Counted from the stretch's first letter, positions 24,560 to 37,361 are shown. The stretch is DNA of 64,000 bases from Acestrorhynchus altus (GCA_034509495.1 CM067507.1:19505102-19569101), one strand, 5' to 3'. Numbers and translations: made by a program. The notes: generated from the sequence alone by a model not told the origin.

Positions 24560-25790
24560 CATTATTGATTGATCTTTCTCACATAACCAAGCTGTTGAAA
24601 AGCAGTGGGAAATTGTTTGCATTCTAAAATCCACTAAGTGGCAGCATTGTGTAAAATTTAATATATCTGTCTGCTGAAAGTCATTGTGACCTCTCCTGAA
24701 AGATGTTGCCAGTTGTTCTGCTGGGATAGAGTGGCTTTCATTCTCATCCTTTTTATTATGAACTTCCTAAAGGCACTTACGTGAAATGACAAAAACCTGG
24801 TTAAAAGGTTTTTGTTCTCTTTTTAAAATGTGCCTTGTGTGATTACATTTCTAATTCACAGCTCAAGACTGTATTCAACTTTTTTATTCCTCCACAGCAG
24901 GTGGCAGTCCCTGACCACTGCTTAGATTTTCACCTGTTCAGCAAAACTGAACACGTTATTTATGGTGCATTCATGTTACTGAGATAGTATTCATCCTAAG
25001 GAATTATTATGTCTTATAAGCATGGTGGGCTTGCCTGATCTGGGAATCAAACCCTAACCTGCTATGTGGTGGATTATGGAGCTACTCATTATTGAATTAC
25101 TCAGAATTAAAACTAAACAGAATTGACCAAATCTCCCAGATTTGTAAGTGCATTCATATACTATTAATATTTTAATATTTAATAATAGCTACATAGGTAA
25201 GAATAAGGGTTCTGATTGAACAGGCACTACCGGTGTGCATTAAGTCAAGAAATATTACTACTGTCACACCAAAATATTTCAATACTTTTAGCTTTTTTGA
25301 CATTATGTTACAGTTTCAGAATAAATGCACCAATAGAAATGCTCCAAAATTACTTTGAATATAAACTTTTAATGTTTACTTCACCAAGTTAAGACAGCTT
25401 TCTTCCTTCTTCCCATATTGCAGATGTGAGATTTTTGTATTACTTACAATTCTCAGCTAAAGATTATCAAGATGTATTCATAATTCTAAACAGATTGTGT
25501 GTGACATATTGGCCTGTCTCTACTACAGCTGTGAATCAGTGATGAACAATAAAGCTGCTTTACATGGTCCATTTATATTTTTCCTCTCTGTTCTTATTGA
25601 AAATACCCTTTATGAGGAAACTGAGCAGTAGCTAGTTCTTTCAATAATAAATTAGTTAATATACTTCATACACTGATGAATTTTCACTATACAGTCTTAA
25701 AAATAAAGGTGTTTCATAAGGTTCCTTGAGTGACCATAGATGAACTCATATCTATGGTAGTTCTTTGAGTGAACTATGCCAATTTTTGGG
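24560..25790. other. intergenic DNA without a supported gene
   Basis: AT-rich sequence with no recognised domain, RNA or long repeat. Confidence 0.45.
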
Positions 25791-25799
25791 GAGGTTAGA

Positions 25800-27130
25800 A
25801 AAAAAAGTTAGAAAAGTATTTATAGGAGACAGTCACACATGCTAGATATTGTCATTTTTAGGAGGTCCTAGACTACTGAAATTTGTCTTCATTTGACTAC
25901 TCTGTCATAAACACACAGTCATCACACTATCATACTATATGTGATATACAATCATACTGCACTCTATAACACACACCCCATCTATAGACCTATAATATTT
26001 GTGCTGACAGAATGGTAAAGTGCAATAGGTACACAGGTTCTGTGTAATATCTCTGTGTAATATCTCTAATTATTTACAATTCTGTGCAATATCTAGGCAA
26101 TAAAGTGTTCAGAAATGTGCAATATCAATACAATTACATGTGTAAACTGTAAATTTGTATAGTTTATTTTAATTTTGATATTTTTCTACTAACATTTTTA
26201 TTATATAATATCTTATATGTTGTAGTTTGAATAATGTGCATCTTTGTCTACTTACTGTCTTGTCTTATGCTCTCAAAAATGTATTTGCACCAAGATTTTT
26301 TCTTATAAGAACTAAACAACTCTATCACAAACATCTCAGAAATTCTATTGGAAATTGATCATCCATAGTGTTTTTGAGCAGTAAATGTAAGAATTTTAGA
26401 GTTATTTGTAATGATTAGATTGACAAGGTTATCATAAAATGTTATTCCATATGCATTGGTCCAAATAAAAAAAAATGCAGAAAGTCCTTTATTATTTTTG
26501 TAATTTATATATGTATCATTATTATCCCTTCTTATGACTTTTATTCTGATGTTTGAACACTGTGTGATCAAAGAAAGAGAGCAACCCCTCCTGTCAGGAT
26601 CAGGTAGATGGTACAGAGGACTATGGAGTGGAGGTAAACGCTGGGGTTGAGGATTTAATGAAAAAAAAAAAAAAAAACACAAAGTACAAAACAAATGGAA
26701 CACACTGATAAATACTGAATACTGCCTGACAGAAACTAAATAAAACAGAAAACAAACCAGGATGGAAACAAACCAACAATTTCTACACAAATTTGGAAAC
26801 ACAGCAAGACAAGAACAAACTGAGACAGAAACAAAAGGTATATAAAAAGGTAAATAATACACAAAATTGAACACACAGCTTGTAAGAGGCGGAGCAAGGG
26901 AGGAGACAGAACCAAAATAAACACAACCCACATGGGGAGAAACAACAACTAGGACAAGACAGGAAGACAGAGGTGAACAGGACTGACACTTAACACCTCC
27001 CTTCTCATTTTCCTCTGTCATTAGCCCCACTGCCCACCGCCCTGGAAGACTCCTTTGGCATTTAAACTAGGATTTAATGAACCATTGTTATAAAAGTGAT
27101 CTGAAAATAAAACTTGGTACAACATTTTCA
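25800..27130. repeat. unnamed interspersed repeat, copy B (interrupted)
   Basis: Shares ordered blocks with 7660-8440: GACAGTCACACATGCTAGAT (25829), GAAATTTGTCTTCATTTGA (25878), GTAATGATTAGATTGACAAGG (26409), GATGTTTGAACACTG (26548), CCCTCCT (26588), ACTCCTTTGGCATTTAAACT (27049). Relative to copy A it has about 490 bp of extra sequence between the first two blocks and a further insert at about 26595-26995. Confidence 0.6.
26595..26995. mobile_element. A-rich insertion nested in copy B
   Basis: Begins TGTCAGGATCAGG and ends near GGACTGACACTTAAC, flanked by CCCTCC-like sequence on both sides where copy A is continuous. It contains an A17 run (26659-26675) and a long stretch of A-rich, T-poor DNA, which creates a fortuitous 223-codon frame on the other strand. 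The TGTCAG/CTGACA ends hint at a solo-LTR-like or TIR structure, but the class is not established. Confidence 0.4.
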
Positions 27131-27139
27131 TCAAGATTT

Positions 27140-27940
27140 ATTTAAAAAAATGAACACAAAAACACTTCTATGGAATCACTCTAAGCACCTTTTATATTAC
27201 CTTTATTTTTAATCATTTTAGTGATGATTATCATAAAATAGAGTTTCCATCATGGCTATCATACTAGATGTTCTACTAACATCATCAACAAATCCAAAAG
27301 ACAATGTGAATAGATAGAAATGGCCTCTTCCCTCACAGGTAACTGCAGATGCTTTTGGGACTCCCAGCCGGGTCTGGCCTGGATTTTGGCTCTGCAAATG
27401 CTGGAGTAGAGTACTTGGAAGAGCCAAACTGCACTGCAACTGGCTACACAACAGAGACCCAGTTTGCTGAGCCTGACACGCATATGAGTCTCGCGGCCTG
27501 TCTGCACCTGCTGTTTGATGACTGCTATATGTATTTGCCCACTGCTTTAACAGCCTTCAGTTTGCACATGAATGGTCTTCAAAAGAGGCCAACTGTAACA
27601 GAGATATTGAAGCTAAAACCATGTTGTTGTAGATAATGATTCATCTTTATATCTGTTCAGATTTCTGAAGACATGGTGATTGTGTGTTTGTAACTATTAA
27701 TTAGTAACAACATCTGTGTCTTTTACTCTAATAAGAATAAAAAAGACAAATGAAAGAGGTTTGGCATAAAGGTTTTGGAAACGACAAAGTCATTTAACTG
27801 ATGAATCAAAAACACACATCTATTGGCTTAGCTCACAGTTAAATAAGCTAAGAGAATGTTCCCCAGAGTGCAGTTGGACTGTTCCAACAACAGAAGTACA
27901 CGGAAAAACACACAAATATACACCATATCCATATCAGCTA
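27140..27940. other. intergenic DNA without a supported gene
   Basis: A 95-codon + frame (27349-27636) and overlapping - frames occur at a locally GC-richer patch, but none resembles a known domain and no splice context was convincing. Confidence 0.4.
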
Positions 27941-27954
27941 TATCATTAAAATAA

Positions 27955-28310
27955 CATGTCTAATATTATGTGGCCCCCGGCCCACCCCATCCTGAGCACT
28001 GGCAAAATTGCTCTGACCTTTATTCCAAAAGGCCTCTAAAGGTGTCCTGTAGTATCTGGCACCAAGACATTAGCAGCAGTACCTTTAAATACTCGTGAGG
28101 TGAGACCTTCATTAGCATCAGTGAGCCTATCACTGGTTCACCAATTGCCCTTCCATCGAGCACTTTTGATTCTTATACTTTTTCCTGCTTCCAATATATC
28201 AAGCAATGCCAATTCACATACTGTCTAACATATACACCCCATGACTGGTACGCTTAGAACCAGATAATCAATATCTTGTATATTCACTATATTCACAGGT
28301 CAGTGAACAT
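27955..28310 (-). mobile_element. internally deleted Tc1-like element
   Basis: Contains GGCCTCTAAAGGTGTCCTGT, AGTATCTGGCACCAAGACAT and TAGCAGCAGTACCTTTAAA. After a large deletion come GGTTCACCAATTGCCCTTCC, GAGCACTTTTGAT and TTTTTCCTGCTTCCAATATA. All are ordered blocks of a common fish Tc1-like family in antisense orientation. Terminal pieces of this family type recur at 6287 and 47340. Confidence 0.75.
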
Positions 28311-28319
28311 AAAACTGAA

Positions 28320-29740
28320 GTTTGGATTACAGTAAATGTTCCTGAGTGCTAGTGTTTTTAAAGCAATTCAACACTTGTGGAATAATAACTGCTGTGATGA
28401 AGAACACACAACCTGTAGGCGAGTGTCACGTTTCATCACAGCTGTGCTCCAAAGTGTTCCATTGCTTTCATAAAATTGTTCTAAAAATAAATCAAGTAAG
28501 AAAAAAGTAAGCAGTGAATGTATTATTTTATGTGTTTTAATGGTAGCATTTCCTTCTGCCAAAGTATAGTTCCTTAACTAGAGGCTTGTTTCTACATTGT
28601 TGTAACGCCACTCACTCACTGCTCAGCCTGCAGATCCTTCTCCAGCTTATTGTATATTCTTGTCTTAAATCTTTAGATTCATTTGAGGAATATTTTGATT
28701 CCTTTTCAGGACTTTTTTTGCTGACATTGACATTACTAAAGTGTTCTTTCTTCATCAAAAGGGTTTATTGGGGTGATACAGTATTTGAGAAAAAGCTGTG
28801 TGATTAGTTTGCATTTCTCAACCAATCAGATTGAGTGGATGGAACTAACTATTGTTTAAAGCAGCAGTAGATTTACAAAGGTAGGTAGAATAATGTAACA
28901 ATAATCCGATTATTACAGTAACAAATTATTTGTTGTAAATACAGTTTTGGGCAAAGCAACACAGACAGGACCAAAATGTTATGTACATGTATAGAGATGC
29001 CTGAAGAATGATGGGGAATACAGAATTCATCAATCTAATGGCTGCTTAGAGAAGTGTTCTATGAAAGTGTTCTTTCCTACAGTGTGGCAGGAGCAGCATG
29101 CTGCCCAGTGTATTCCTCTGTCTAGGGGTTTTGCATGATCTCCTACATCTTTGCAAGTATCCTCCTCTCTGCCACTTCACTCCATTGTGTGAAAATAATA
29201 CTTAACACCACAGACTCATGGAAAGCAGCTGACCACTCAGACCAAATACGCTCAGCCTCCTCAGAAACAGCATCTGTGCTACTTACAGTCTGTTCTGGTG
29301 TGGAAGGCATTAGATAAGTGTCAGAGAGTCTCATATTGCTCCTATGTGTCTCCAGGTATCAGTAAGCTCTGTGAAGCAGATAGATCATGAAATCCTCAAA
29401 CTCCACTTGGCCAATAAGCAAACTGTAACAGGTATCAAATCCACACCCAAATGTGAACTGAGGTGACCCAGGATAAGCCCAGGCTGTAATTTCATGAGAT
29501 GTGACATCATGAGAGCAGTACCACAGGTCTGCAGTAGTTCAGTTCCGTGGGATACTTTATGTTTGGAACTGCGACAATGCAGGAAATCTTTCAAATCACT
29601 GGAAGCTGAAGGCTCTGAAGGCTCAGGTTATATGTTCACTATATATGTGTACTGCAGGACTCCACACAGCTGTTGTGCACAGGTCTCACCATCGCCTTCA
29701 CTCATTGTAGATTCTGTCTCACTTGGTAAGCTGTGAGAAG
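28320..29740. other. intergenic DNA without a supported gene
   Basis: No recognised coding domain. The stretch 29040-29740 may be part of the degraded LINE that ends at 30180, but I could not identify reverse-transcriptase motifs in it. Confidence 0.4.
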
Positions 29741-29814
29741 TCTGGATGAGGAGGAGGTTACTGGGGAAAACGGATACTTTTTCATTCAATTCCACACTTT
29801 GTTGGCCATTTTCT

Positions 29815-30092
29815 TCAGTGAAGGTGGAGCAGTTTGGAGGTAAAACTAGAGAGGCCAGGTTGAGATGGTTTGAAAATGTGTTGAGGAGGAATAGTGGATA
29901 TATTGGACAAAGAATGTTGGAGATGGAGCTGCGGTGCAGAAGAAGAAGTGGAAAACCTCAGAGGTTTATGGATGGAGTGAAGGTGGACATGGAGATGTTT
30001 GTTGTAACAGTAGAGGAGGCAGGGGATAGGGCAAGATGGAGGCAGATGATCTGCTGTGGCGAGCCCTAAAGGGAGCATCTGAAAAAAAAGAA

Positions 30093-30136
<44 letters not shown>

Positions 30137-30178
30137 GGAAGAAGAAGAAGAAGAGGAAGAGGAAGAAGAAGAAGAAGA
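29815..30178 (+). pseudogene. RTE-type LINE 3' end with (GAA)n tail
   Basis: The frame 29746-30069 ends with the C-terminus typical of these fish retrotransposon proteins: REARLRWFENVLRRNSGYIG, RMLEMELRCRRRSGKPQRFM, DGVKVDMEMF, then DRARWRQMICCGEP. The tail follows directly as an imperfect GAA/GGA microsatellite (about 30087-30178). Only the last ~85 codons are recognisable; the catalytic core is absent. RTE is the likely clade, assigned from memory. Confidence 0.75.
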
Positions 30179-30194
30179 CTGTCACTCTCTATAT

Positions 30195-30325
30195 AAGAAG
30201 CTGGTTTCCCAGACAGGGATTAAGGCTAGACCTTGACTACAAAATTTTAAATGGAGATTTTCCATTATAAATAAAATATAGTACACAACTAGGCTTAATC
30301 CCTGTCTGGGAGACTGGCCCAAGTT
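30195..30325. mobile_element. hairpin MITE adjoining the LINE tail
   Basis: GGTTTCCCAGACAGGGATTA followed by AGGCTAGA (30203-30230) is the near-perfect inverse of CTAGGCTTAATCCCTGTCTG followed by GGAGACTGG (30291-30319). The loop contains GGAGATTTTCCATTATAAAT. It resembles the Angel-type short palindromic elements of fish. It lies about 25 bp beyond the GAA tail. Confidence 0.8.
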
Positions 30326-30329
30326 TTTA

Positions 30330-31980
30330 AGATGTAATATGCACATATTATAACTTTGCTTAGAACAAGTGCCTTCAACAACATAATGTTAATGCAACAC
30401 AGGTTTCACAAAATGATTTGAATAGACCTACTGTTTGTGTTCTATTTTCAGACTAGCTCTCAACAAAATGTTACAAGTGATGAGTATTTCAGCTAATTTA
30501 AGTGAACAGATTTCTGGATTTTTTTCAACTCTCCAAGTTTTAAAAGCCCGTAGGTCTGGTCGTAGATATCATATCCACCATTGGCACGAACAGCTCAGTG
30601 GTAGACAACACCAACATACTGCCAGCATATAAATCCTCCTGCTTTTACACTCCATCACACACAGTTCCAGAGGCACCCCTTTTGAACCTTTCTGATTTTG
30701 GCCCATTTCCCCCCTGCTTCAGATCTTGAGCCATGTGCGGGGCTGTTGTGTTTCAGCAAGGGAGAGATGGAAAGTGAGGACCAGGCTTCTCTCAGGGGGA
30801 ATCCCTGAGTTCATCTGAGGAGAACTGGATTCACTTATGATTTGAATGGAGAAAAATTGGGGAATTGGTTAATGTGCACAGAGTGCCGTGATGTGCTGGA
30901 GACTGGTGGCCTCAAGTGCCCCATGAAAAGTACACTACAACAGCAGGGGTACCAAGAACAGGGACAATAGGAGTTTGCGCTTTGTGGCTAAGCAAAAAAT
31001 CCATTCTGTCCATGATGTCTCATGTAAAATGAAGAACTAGAATAGAAACAGTCAGTGATGTTCACAGGTGCTTCTGCAGAAAGCCAGGCAGTAAGGAGAG
31101 AGCTTAGCCCACCTTCAACCTCCATTCACTCAGTTCTCCCAGTCACTTCCTATTATACTCCAAACTGACATTTTATAGTATGTTTGGCTGCTCATCAGAA
31201 GAACGTGCATACCAGATGGTTAACTAGACTAGGTGTTTGTTGGAACATATACCTACAACACAGACAAAAGAAAGTATAAAGGTCATCATTTTTAAATTCT
31301 GTAAAAATAGCTAAAATGCACCAGGTATACTTTTTCAGATTTATATGTACGTTTATGGGCATTTTTCACTTGTGTGAAAGGCAATCATGTCATTCAGAGT
31401 TACAATCACAAGTACAGTGTTGTCAGCTGTTCAAGCTCAGGTTTCAGATTACAAAATCTGAATTTCCCACAATTTCCCACTCATGTGTCCCAAGGACAAT
31501 CTGTCAATATGTTCCTCTAATCTTCTGAATACTGGCTCCATGTCTTTTATAATCCTAAATGGAGTTGCTCTTAATTAATGTATAATGCATCTACGTATTT
31601 TAGCTCAAGGTATTGTTCTTGTCCCAAAGTCCTCAATGGTAAATTCTGGTTTTGATTACGTTTTTACAAACACTGCAAAAAGTGTTTACTTTTCCCAACT
31701 AAACAAAACATTTCATTTCATTCATAGTCATATCATTCATATCTCACAAATAACAATAATGTGACCAAAATTGTTACACAAAGGCCTTGGCCAATTCTCA
31801 GGCTGTCCTCATCTGTACTTGTGTTCTTCTAGACTTGTGAAACATTATCAGTTGTATCCCAAGCACTGTTCCTTATAAGAGTAAAGTACAGCTAATTCCA
31901 AGGCTATGTTGAAACTATCAGCCCAAAAGCAATTTGTGGCATATCTAGGTTGTATCCAGATTTGATTTGAGATAGTCTGG
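30330..31980. other. intergenic DNA without a supported gene
   Basis: No coding domain, RNA gene or structured repeat recognised. Confidence 0.45.
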
Positions 31981-31989
31981 ACAGCCAAA

Positions 31990-32510
31990 AAACAAAACAA
32001 ATTTATTTGTATAGCAATATTACAGATGGTGCTGACACAAAACAGAAATCAAAAATTAGATGATCAACACACAAAACAATGGATAAAGATATAAACCCCC
32101 CAGTGAACAAGCCAAAAAGGCAACAGTGGCAATGAAACTATTCATACATAATTGATGAGGAGAACTTGTGCTGTAAGGCTCAGGTGTATTGAAGTAATGA
32201 TAGTTTGATGGTGGTCATAATAGTATCAGTAGCAGATTATAAGGGTCTGTATACATTTTAACATAGACAGTGAAGGCAGGTGAGCAACTAGTCCAGGGAA
32301 ACTAGCCTAGTCTAAACTAGCACTGTGGGAAACTATTCTAAGTCCAATACCTGGCAGTTGAGCAGCCAGTGCAAAGAGATGCCAGGGGAGCCTGAGGTCC
32401 ATATCAGATGGGTGATGGGAGCATGAGGTCAACCTCTGAAGGGGTGGCAGGATATCATGACATGTAATCTGATTTTTGCATATAGGATCCAATCCACAGT
32501 TGAAGTTGTT
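31990..32510 (-). mobile_element. L2-type LINE 3' end, antisense
   Basis: Starts on the + strand with AAACAAATTTATTTGTATAG, the reverse complement of the L2 terminal TATACAAATAAA-like tail. It continues with CCCCAGTGAACAAGCC and AAGGCAACAGTGGCAATGAA, antisense to the GCCACTGT(C/T)GCC part seen in the other L2 copies. The 5' part is lost and divergence is high. Confidence 0.7.
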
Positions 32511-32519
32511 TTGAAATTG

Positions 32520-34830
32520 CAATTACAATTAGATTTGTACATATGCATATTGGTCTGGACACTCTCTCCAATGAAAACCTATTTCAAAATGTCAACAACA
32601 ACCACAACCAAATAACCAAACAATCACATCAAATACAGAGTGTCGGAAGTGCAGGGATCCAAGAAAAGCGCTAAAGAATACATAGCCAGCGTGGATACAT
32701 AATCACTCATGTTGACATTGTTACCACAGCAAACCATGCAGGTACGGTTGTGATGTTCATACAAGCAAATCCAATTTGCACAGATCTGATTTGAGAAACA
32801 AATCATATTTAAGAAACAGTGCAGTCTGAACATAGCCTAAATCCCTGTGTTCAAGGATGTACCAAAGATGTGCCTGAGAAAGCCAAATATCCCAAAATGC
32901 ATTTCACAACACACTGCTGTTTCAATTACAGAATGAGTGTACAGCATTCTCCCATCCATACGAGTTTGTACTTGTGAGTGGAACTTGCCAAGTCATAGCT
33001 TCCAAGCATTTGTCTGAACTTGTGGACTTTGCATCAATCCTTTGTTGTGACTGCCATCCAGTTACATTTAACAAATTGTCTTGAAAGATAGATATGGATG
33101 AGCTCATCCACTTAAGTTCAACATTTTGGACATAATCCTACAGAATGCAGAAAAACTATAATTGGATGTGTGCTTTCAGTGGACATACCTTGACGCTTCA
33201 ATTCTTCTACAGACATCCGAGCAGCACAGGCAGTAATACAAAGTTTGCCTCTAAAGTAAGAGTTCCCAATCTGTCTTGAGAAACCCATACCCACTTTTGT
33301 GTTTACTTTAGTGCCACTGTCCCACCATTAACAACAAAGCGCTACCATCCTCCTAGTACTATGTTTCTAGGGTAGATGGTTTCTGTTCGTTTGTATTGGA
33401 ACTATTCCATTGTATCAGAACTGGGGCCTCGGCACTTGCCTCTGAGCAATTATGCAATGATGGTTGAAAAGAAGTGGTGGCTAGCTTCCCATGTATTGGA
33501 GCAGACGTGCTTGCCTTCACCCTAGTATTGGGAGCACCTAACGGAATTGGGTAACTGCCACTAAATTGGGGTAAAATAAAAAAAAATGTACAATTGTGTA
33601 ATTGAGTGAAAATGTACAATACATGTTACTCTTTGACCTTTTTAACCTATCTGGATATTTTTTCCAACTGGTATTTAAAACAATTACTCTTTTACATCGA
33701 CCCTCTGAGACACAACATTACACATTGAGTGACAATTGAAAGAAGACATTTGTAACAAATGGCAAGAAAATGAAGTGTTCAAAACGTTCATGAAAAGTTG
33801 GATGTCTGTGGGGAAAAAGCTGGCAGCAATCCCTGAGTGCACCTGAACACACTCATGTTGGGGGGTCAGAAGAAAGCAAAAATTCAAAAGAAAAACAACC
33901 ATAATCCCATCAAAAAAAAAAAAAAAAAAAAAAAAAGAAAAAGACAGAAATAATAATATGCATTGGTACAGCTCCAAATCCTGGTGTGGTCTTACATGGG
34001 TTTCGTAATAATGGAGTTAAAAAATGATTGAAAACACTTTATATTTAAATTTGTCAGCAGACTCCATTCAGGACATCCAGGGCACCTCATCATATACATA
34101 TCATATCAAACTACCAGTCAGAAAGAATGAGTGAGAAATGGGTGAGAGATGGAAGTGAGAAGAAAAGGGAGAAGTGGAAATGACAGCAAGCGGGGTGAAA
34201 AAAAAGAGGAATAGGGTGAATGAGAGGGAAAGCTGCATCCCACGGAATCAACACAAGAATTTATGGTCAGAAGGGGGATGAAAGTGTAATTTATGGTGAA
34301 CTCTCTACCGTTGTCCTGCCCTCTCCTCTGTAATGAGAAACGGCTGTTGGGGTTGCAAGGCGCAGGCCTCACTAGACTCCTCCCCCTGGCGATGACACAT
34401 CATTAGTTTTTATTTCTGTCTCTACTTTTACAGCTCTCGCCTAGGCGCCAACTATTACTGTGCATTTCGACCTGCAGTCACTACGTTGCATTAACACAGC
34501 ACGCACACACATCCACCTCCCAAGATGGCGTCCCGTTGCTCAAAGTCATGGCCTGGAAGCACTGATTCCCATAACTTAATGTGATAATGTATCACCTAGG
34601 CATGCTTTTCTTCTACTACACCACCACAGCTGTTCAGAAAAAAATCAGCATATACAGTTTCTGGAAGAAAGCTTTCAGCAGTCGACATGTGGATTTTTTC
34701 AATCAGTTACTGACCTGTAGGTTGTAGCGTGATCGCCTGAATATTGTTTCCCTTACTTTGAAGACCACTCTGTAATGAAACACAACAATCTGAAACTCTG
34801 GATTTCTGACAGATTGACAGATAAATGACC
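32520..34830. other. intergenic DNA with short repeats, no supported gene
   Basis: The block at 33455-33600 (GAAGTGGTGGCTAGCTTCCC, TGCTTGCCTTCACCCTAGTA, CTAAATTGGGGTAAAATAAA) resembles a common fish interspersed repeat ending in an A-rich tail; class not assigned. A poly-A run of about 23 bases is near 33914. No exon recognised. Confidence 0.5.
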
Positions 34831-34831
34831 A

Positions 34832-34833
<2 letters not shown>

Positions 34834-34889
<56 letters not shown>
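34834..34889. repeat. (TA)n microsatellite
   Basis: About 56 bases of alternating TA. Confidence 0.97.
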
Positions 34890-34893
<4 letters not shown>

Positions 34894-35649
34894 TTTAAAT
34901 TGTAACTCATATTTCAGATGAATTGCATATCAAGTATTGTGATTAGTAATCTATTAAAATTTAAATTAATAAGTTTTTTTATATTTTGAGATTCTAGATT
35001 TATGGTTTTCATTAGCTATACTGATCAACAGTAAAAAAAAAAAAGGCTTGGAATGTCACTGTATTTGTAATGAATATAAAATATATATGACTGTTTACCT
35101 TCTTGAAATAAACTGTACATTAAATGCATTAGTCGGACACAAAATAAAGAACATATGCCACATACACATTATGACAAAAACTGAAAAGTATGAAGTATGA
35201 ACATAAAAAATACCTTTAGGACTGTAGGGATGTTGAACTCAAAACTACTGTAAAACATTTTCACATTTGTATATCCTATTTGTATCGCATGAGGTAGCAT
35301 TTAGAAGCTACAGATGGGTAATTTCGCTGCTGTGACCAATTGTGGGTTTGTACAGAACAACATATTTCACATTAGATTTACTTTGTGTCAATCCTGAATC
35401 CAGAACTATGCAGAAATGTCAAATCTGTACAATTATGATTTAAGCCTGTACAATTGAAAGATAAAACCAAAGGAGAAAGACGTTCCTATTGAACAGTTAA
35501 CATTATCTTAGGGAATGATTTGTTGTGGACTGCTGGCCTTATCATAGAAGTTCAACTTAATCTGAAATTAAATCACTTGAGAAAAGGCAAGTGAGTGTAG
35601 CAATATAGCAGCTCAAAATTCAAACAAAACATGTGTCAGAGCAATCAAG

Positions 35650-37206
35650 TGTATTTACTGCATCCAAATTTTATTGAAGTACATTGTACATTTTGTTTTA
35701 TGCAAGAGTATCAAATAAAAAGGTATAAAATAACAAAGTATATTGTATTAATAAAGTAACCAGGATCAAAATAAAAGAAAAAAAAGACAATTTCAGTGTC
35801 AGAATTCACATCATGAATGTCCATGGTGAATGTCTACTGGAGGAAGCAACTATTTGTGTAAAGCTAAACGGCCAAGTAAATGCTACAAAAACTGTCATCG
35901 TAAATTAAACTGAATTGTATGATAGAGCATTGCCTTCTCTGATACTGGTGCATAATGCTGAGCATCATGGATTATGTGCTAAATATATCTGACCCTGTTG
36001 CAAACATATATGCATAATAACTGAGCAGCCATATGGTATGTAGAATGCTGTATGGTACATAGAGGCTAGTGAAATATCTGTGCTGGTACAATGTTCCTAT
36101 TTTTATATTCCTTATTTTCACTTCATTGGGCTGGTCTCACACATACAGACACATAGACACACACTCACACACACACACACACACACTGACCTAACATAAA
36201 CGTACGGTACATGCTCCAAACAACACACATTTGCATGGGCACGTGACTTAATCCCCTCAGAGACCATTCTGAACATTCACACAACCTTTATTCCTCTTTT
36301 CTGCTAAACTGAAGGACACAAAGACGTAAACAGACATATACACACATTCAAACATCGATCGCGTACAACTCAAATACACACTTTACATTCTTCCGATCAT
36401 TACTCTGTGCAGATTGTGTGTTGTTTGATCAGGCTCTTGTTATACATAGTCAGCTAAAGCGAATACGAAAATGGAAAGCTTTGTCTAACAAACTGTTGCT
36501 CAAGTTTGTTCTAGTGTTTGGTGTCATCTTACGTACAAATTGATCTTGAAACATTTTATCAAAAGAAATGATCATTATCAAAATAAATTCTTTCTCTCTC
36601 AAACCACAAATTAGTTCCAGTGACTTGCCTTTGATTCATCAAAAAATACAAATAAAAAACTAAAGTATCTCGATAGTGTTCATTTTCTCTGGGCCTGCTT
36701 ACACAAATGCTACTCAAACAGACACCATCTGTTCAGTACCTGTCAGAAAAGTAAGCAGAGCAGACACTGGAGCAGGAAAACCAATTAAAGTGTGATTAGG
36801 AAAACATGAACAAGGTTGTTAACGGCTTTTAAATCTTCTTAAATTATGGAACCATGGAACACTTAATTTGAAGAATCTTCCATAGAGGGACTATAGAGGT
36901 CTTTAATCCTTTGATCAAATGCAAATGTGGGACGTACAAAACATCTCGCCCGCCAAACACTCGTTAAGGGCTGGCTGACAAAAGGGCAACTTTCAGAAGT
37001 ACAGTCTTTCAAAGTGCTTCCAACTGCACAGACAAATGCCTTTCCTCTACTCCTTGCCTAGCTTAATACAGTACATAGTTTATTATTTATTGCAGCAATC
37101 CTCCAGTTCTCTTTGAGCATTTTTTGTGAATGTGCAGCAGCAATATTCCTTTGCAGTCTGACTCTTCTTTCCACTTGTTAGTCCACCGCTACACGCCACT
37201 GCAAGG
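35650..37206 (-). other. rspo1: probable rspo1 3' UTR with two candidate polyadenylation regions
   Basis: Directly downstream of the rspo1 stop on the minus strand. Two AATAAA hexamers lie at 37086-37091 and 37079-37084, about 120 nt after the stop, with a GT-rich stretch beyond. Another hexamer is at 35670-35675. The span between is unique-looking with only a short CA-rich run (about 36150-36186) and no transposon, consistent with a long 3' UTR. Which site is used is unknown. Confidence 0.45.
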
Positions 37207-37361
37207 TTAGGTCACGGTGCTTGTTATAATGGATGGGGCAGTAGTAACAGAAGGTTGGACCTTTTTCCTTTTTCCACCCCCTTTGTTGTTCTCTTTGGAG
37301 TCGCGGCCACGATTTTTGCCATTTGATGCCCCTCTGTTCTTTGAAGTTGTCCCCTTGTCTC
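37207..37361 (-). CDS. rspo1: rspo1 coding exon 5 (basic C-terminal tail)
   Basis: 155 nt. The acceptor TATTGTTCAG/GAGAC gives a glycine junction codon, followed by 50 residues starting DKGTTSKNRGASNG. The sequence is rich in Lys, Arg, Asn and Gly (GGGKRKK near its middle) and ends ITSTVT before TAA at 37207-37209. Low sequence conservation and high charge are usual for R-spondin tails. The frame is set by the phase-1 donor of exon 4; the two other open frames here are shadows. Confidence 0.88.

Noticed and set aside
26359..27030. 223-codon minus-strand frame, the longest in the window
   Set aside because: Phe/Cys/Val/Leu-rich low complexity, produced by an A-rich repeat insert; no domain and crosses a repeat boundary.
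27349..27636. 95-codon + frame with overlapping minus frames
   Set aside because: No recognised domain; no supporting splice sites; probably chance in a GC-richer patch.
30036..30236. Poly-Glu frame
   Set aside because: Translation of the LINE (GAA)n tail.
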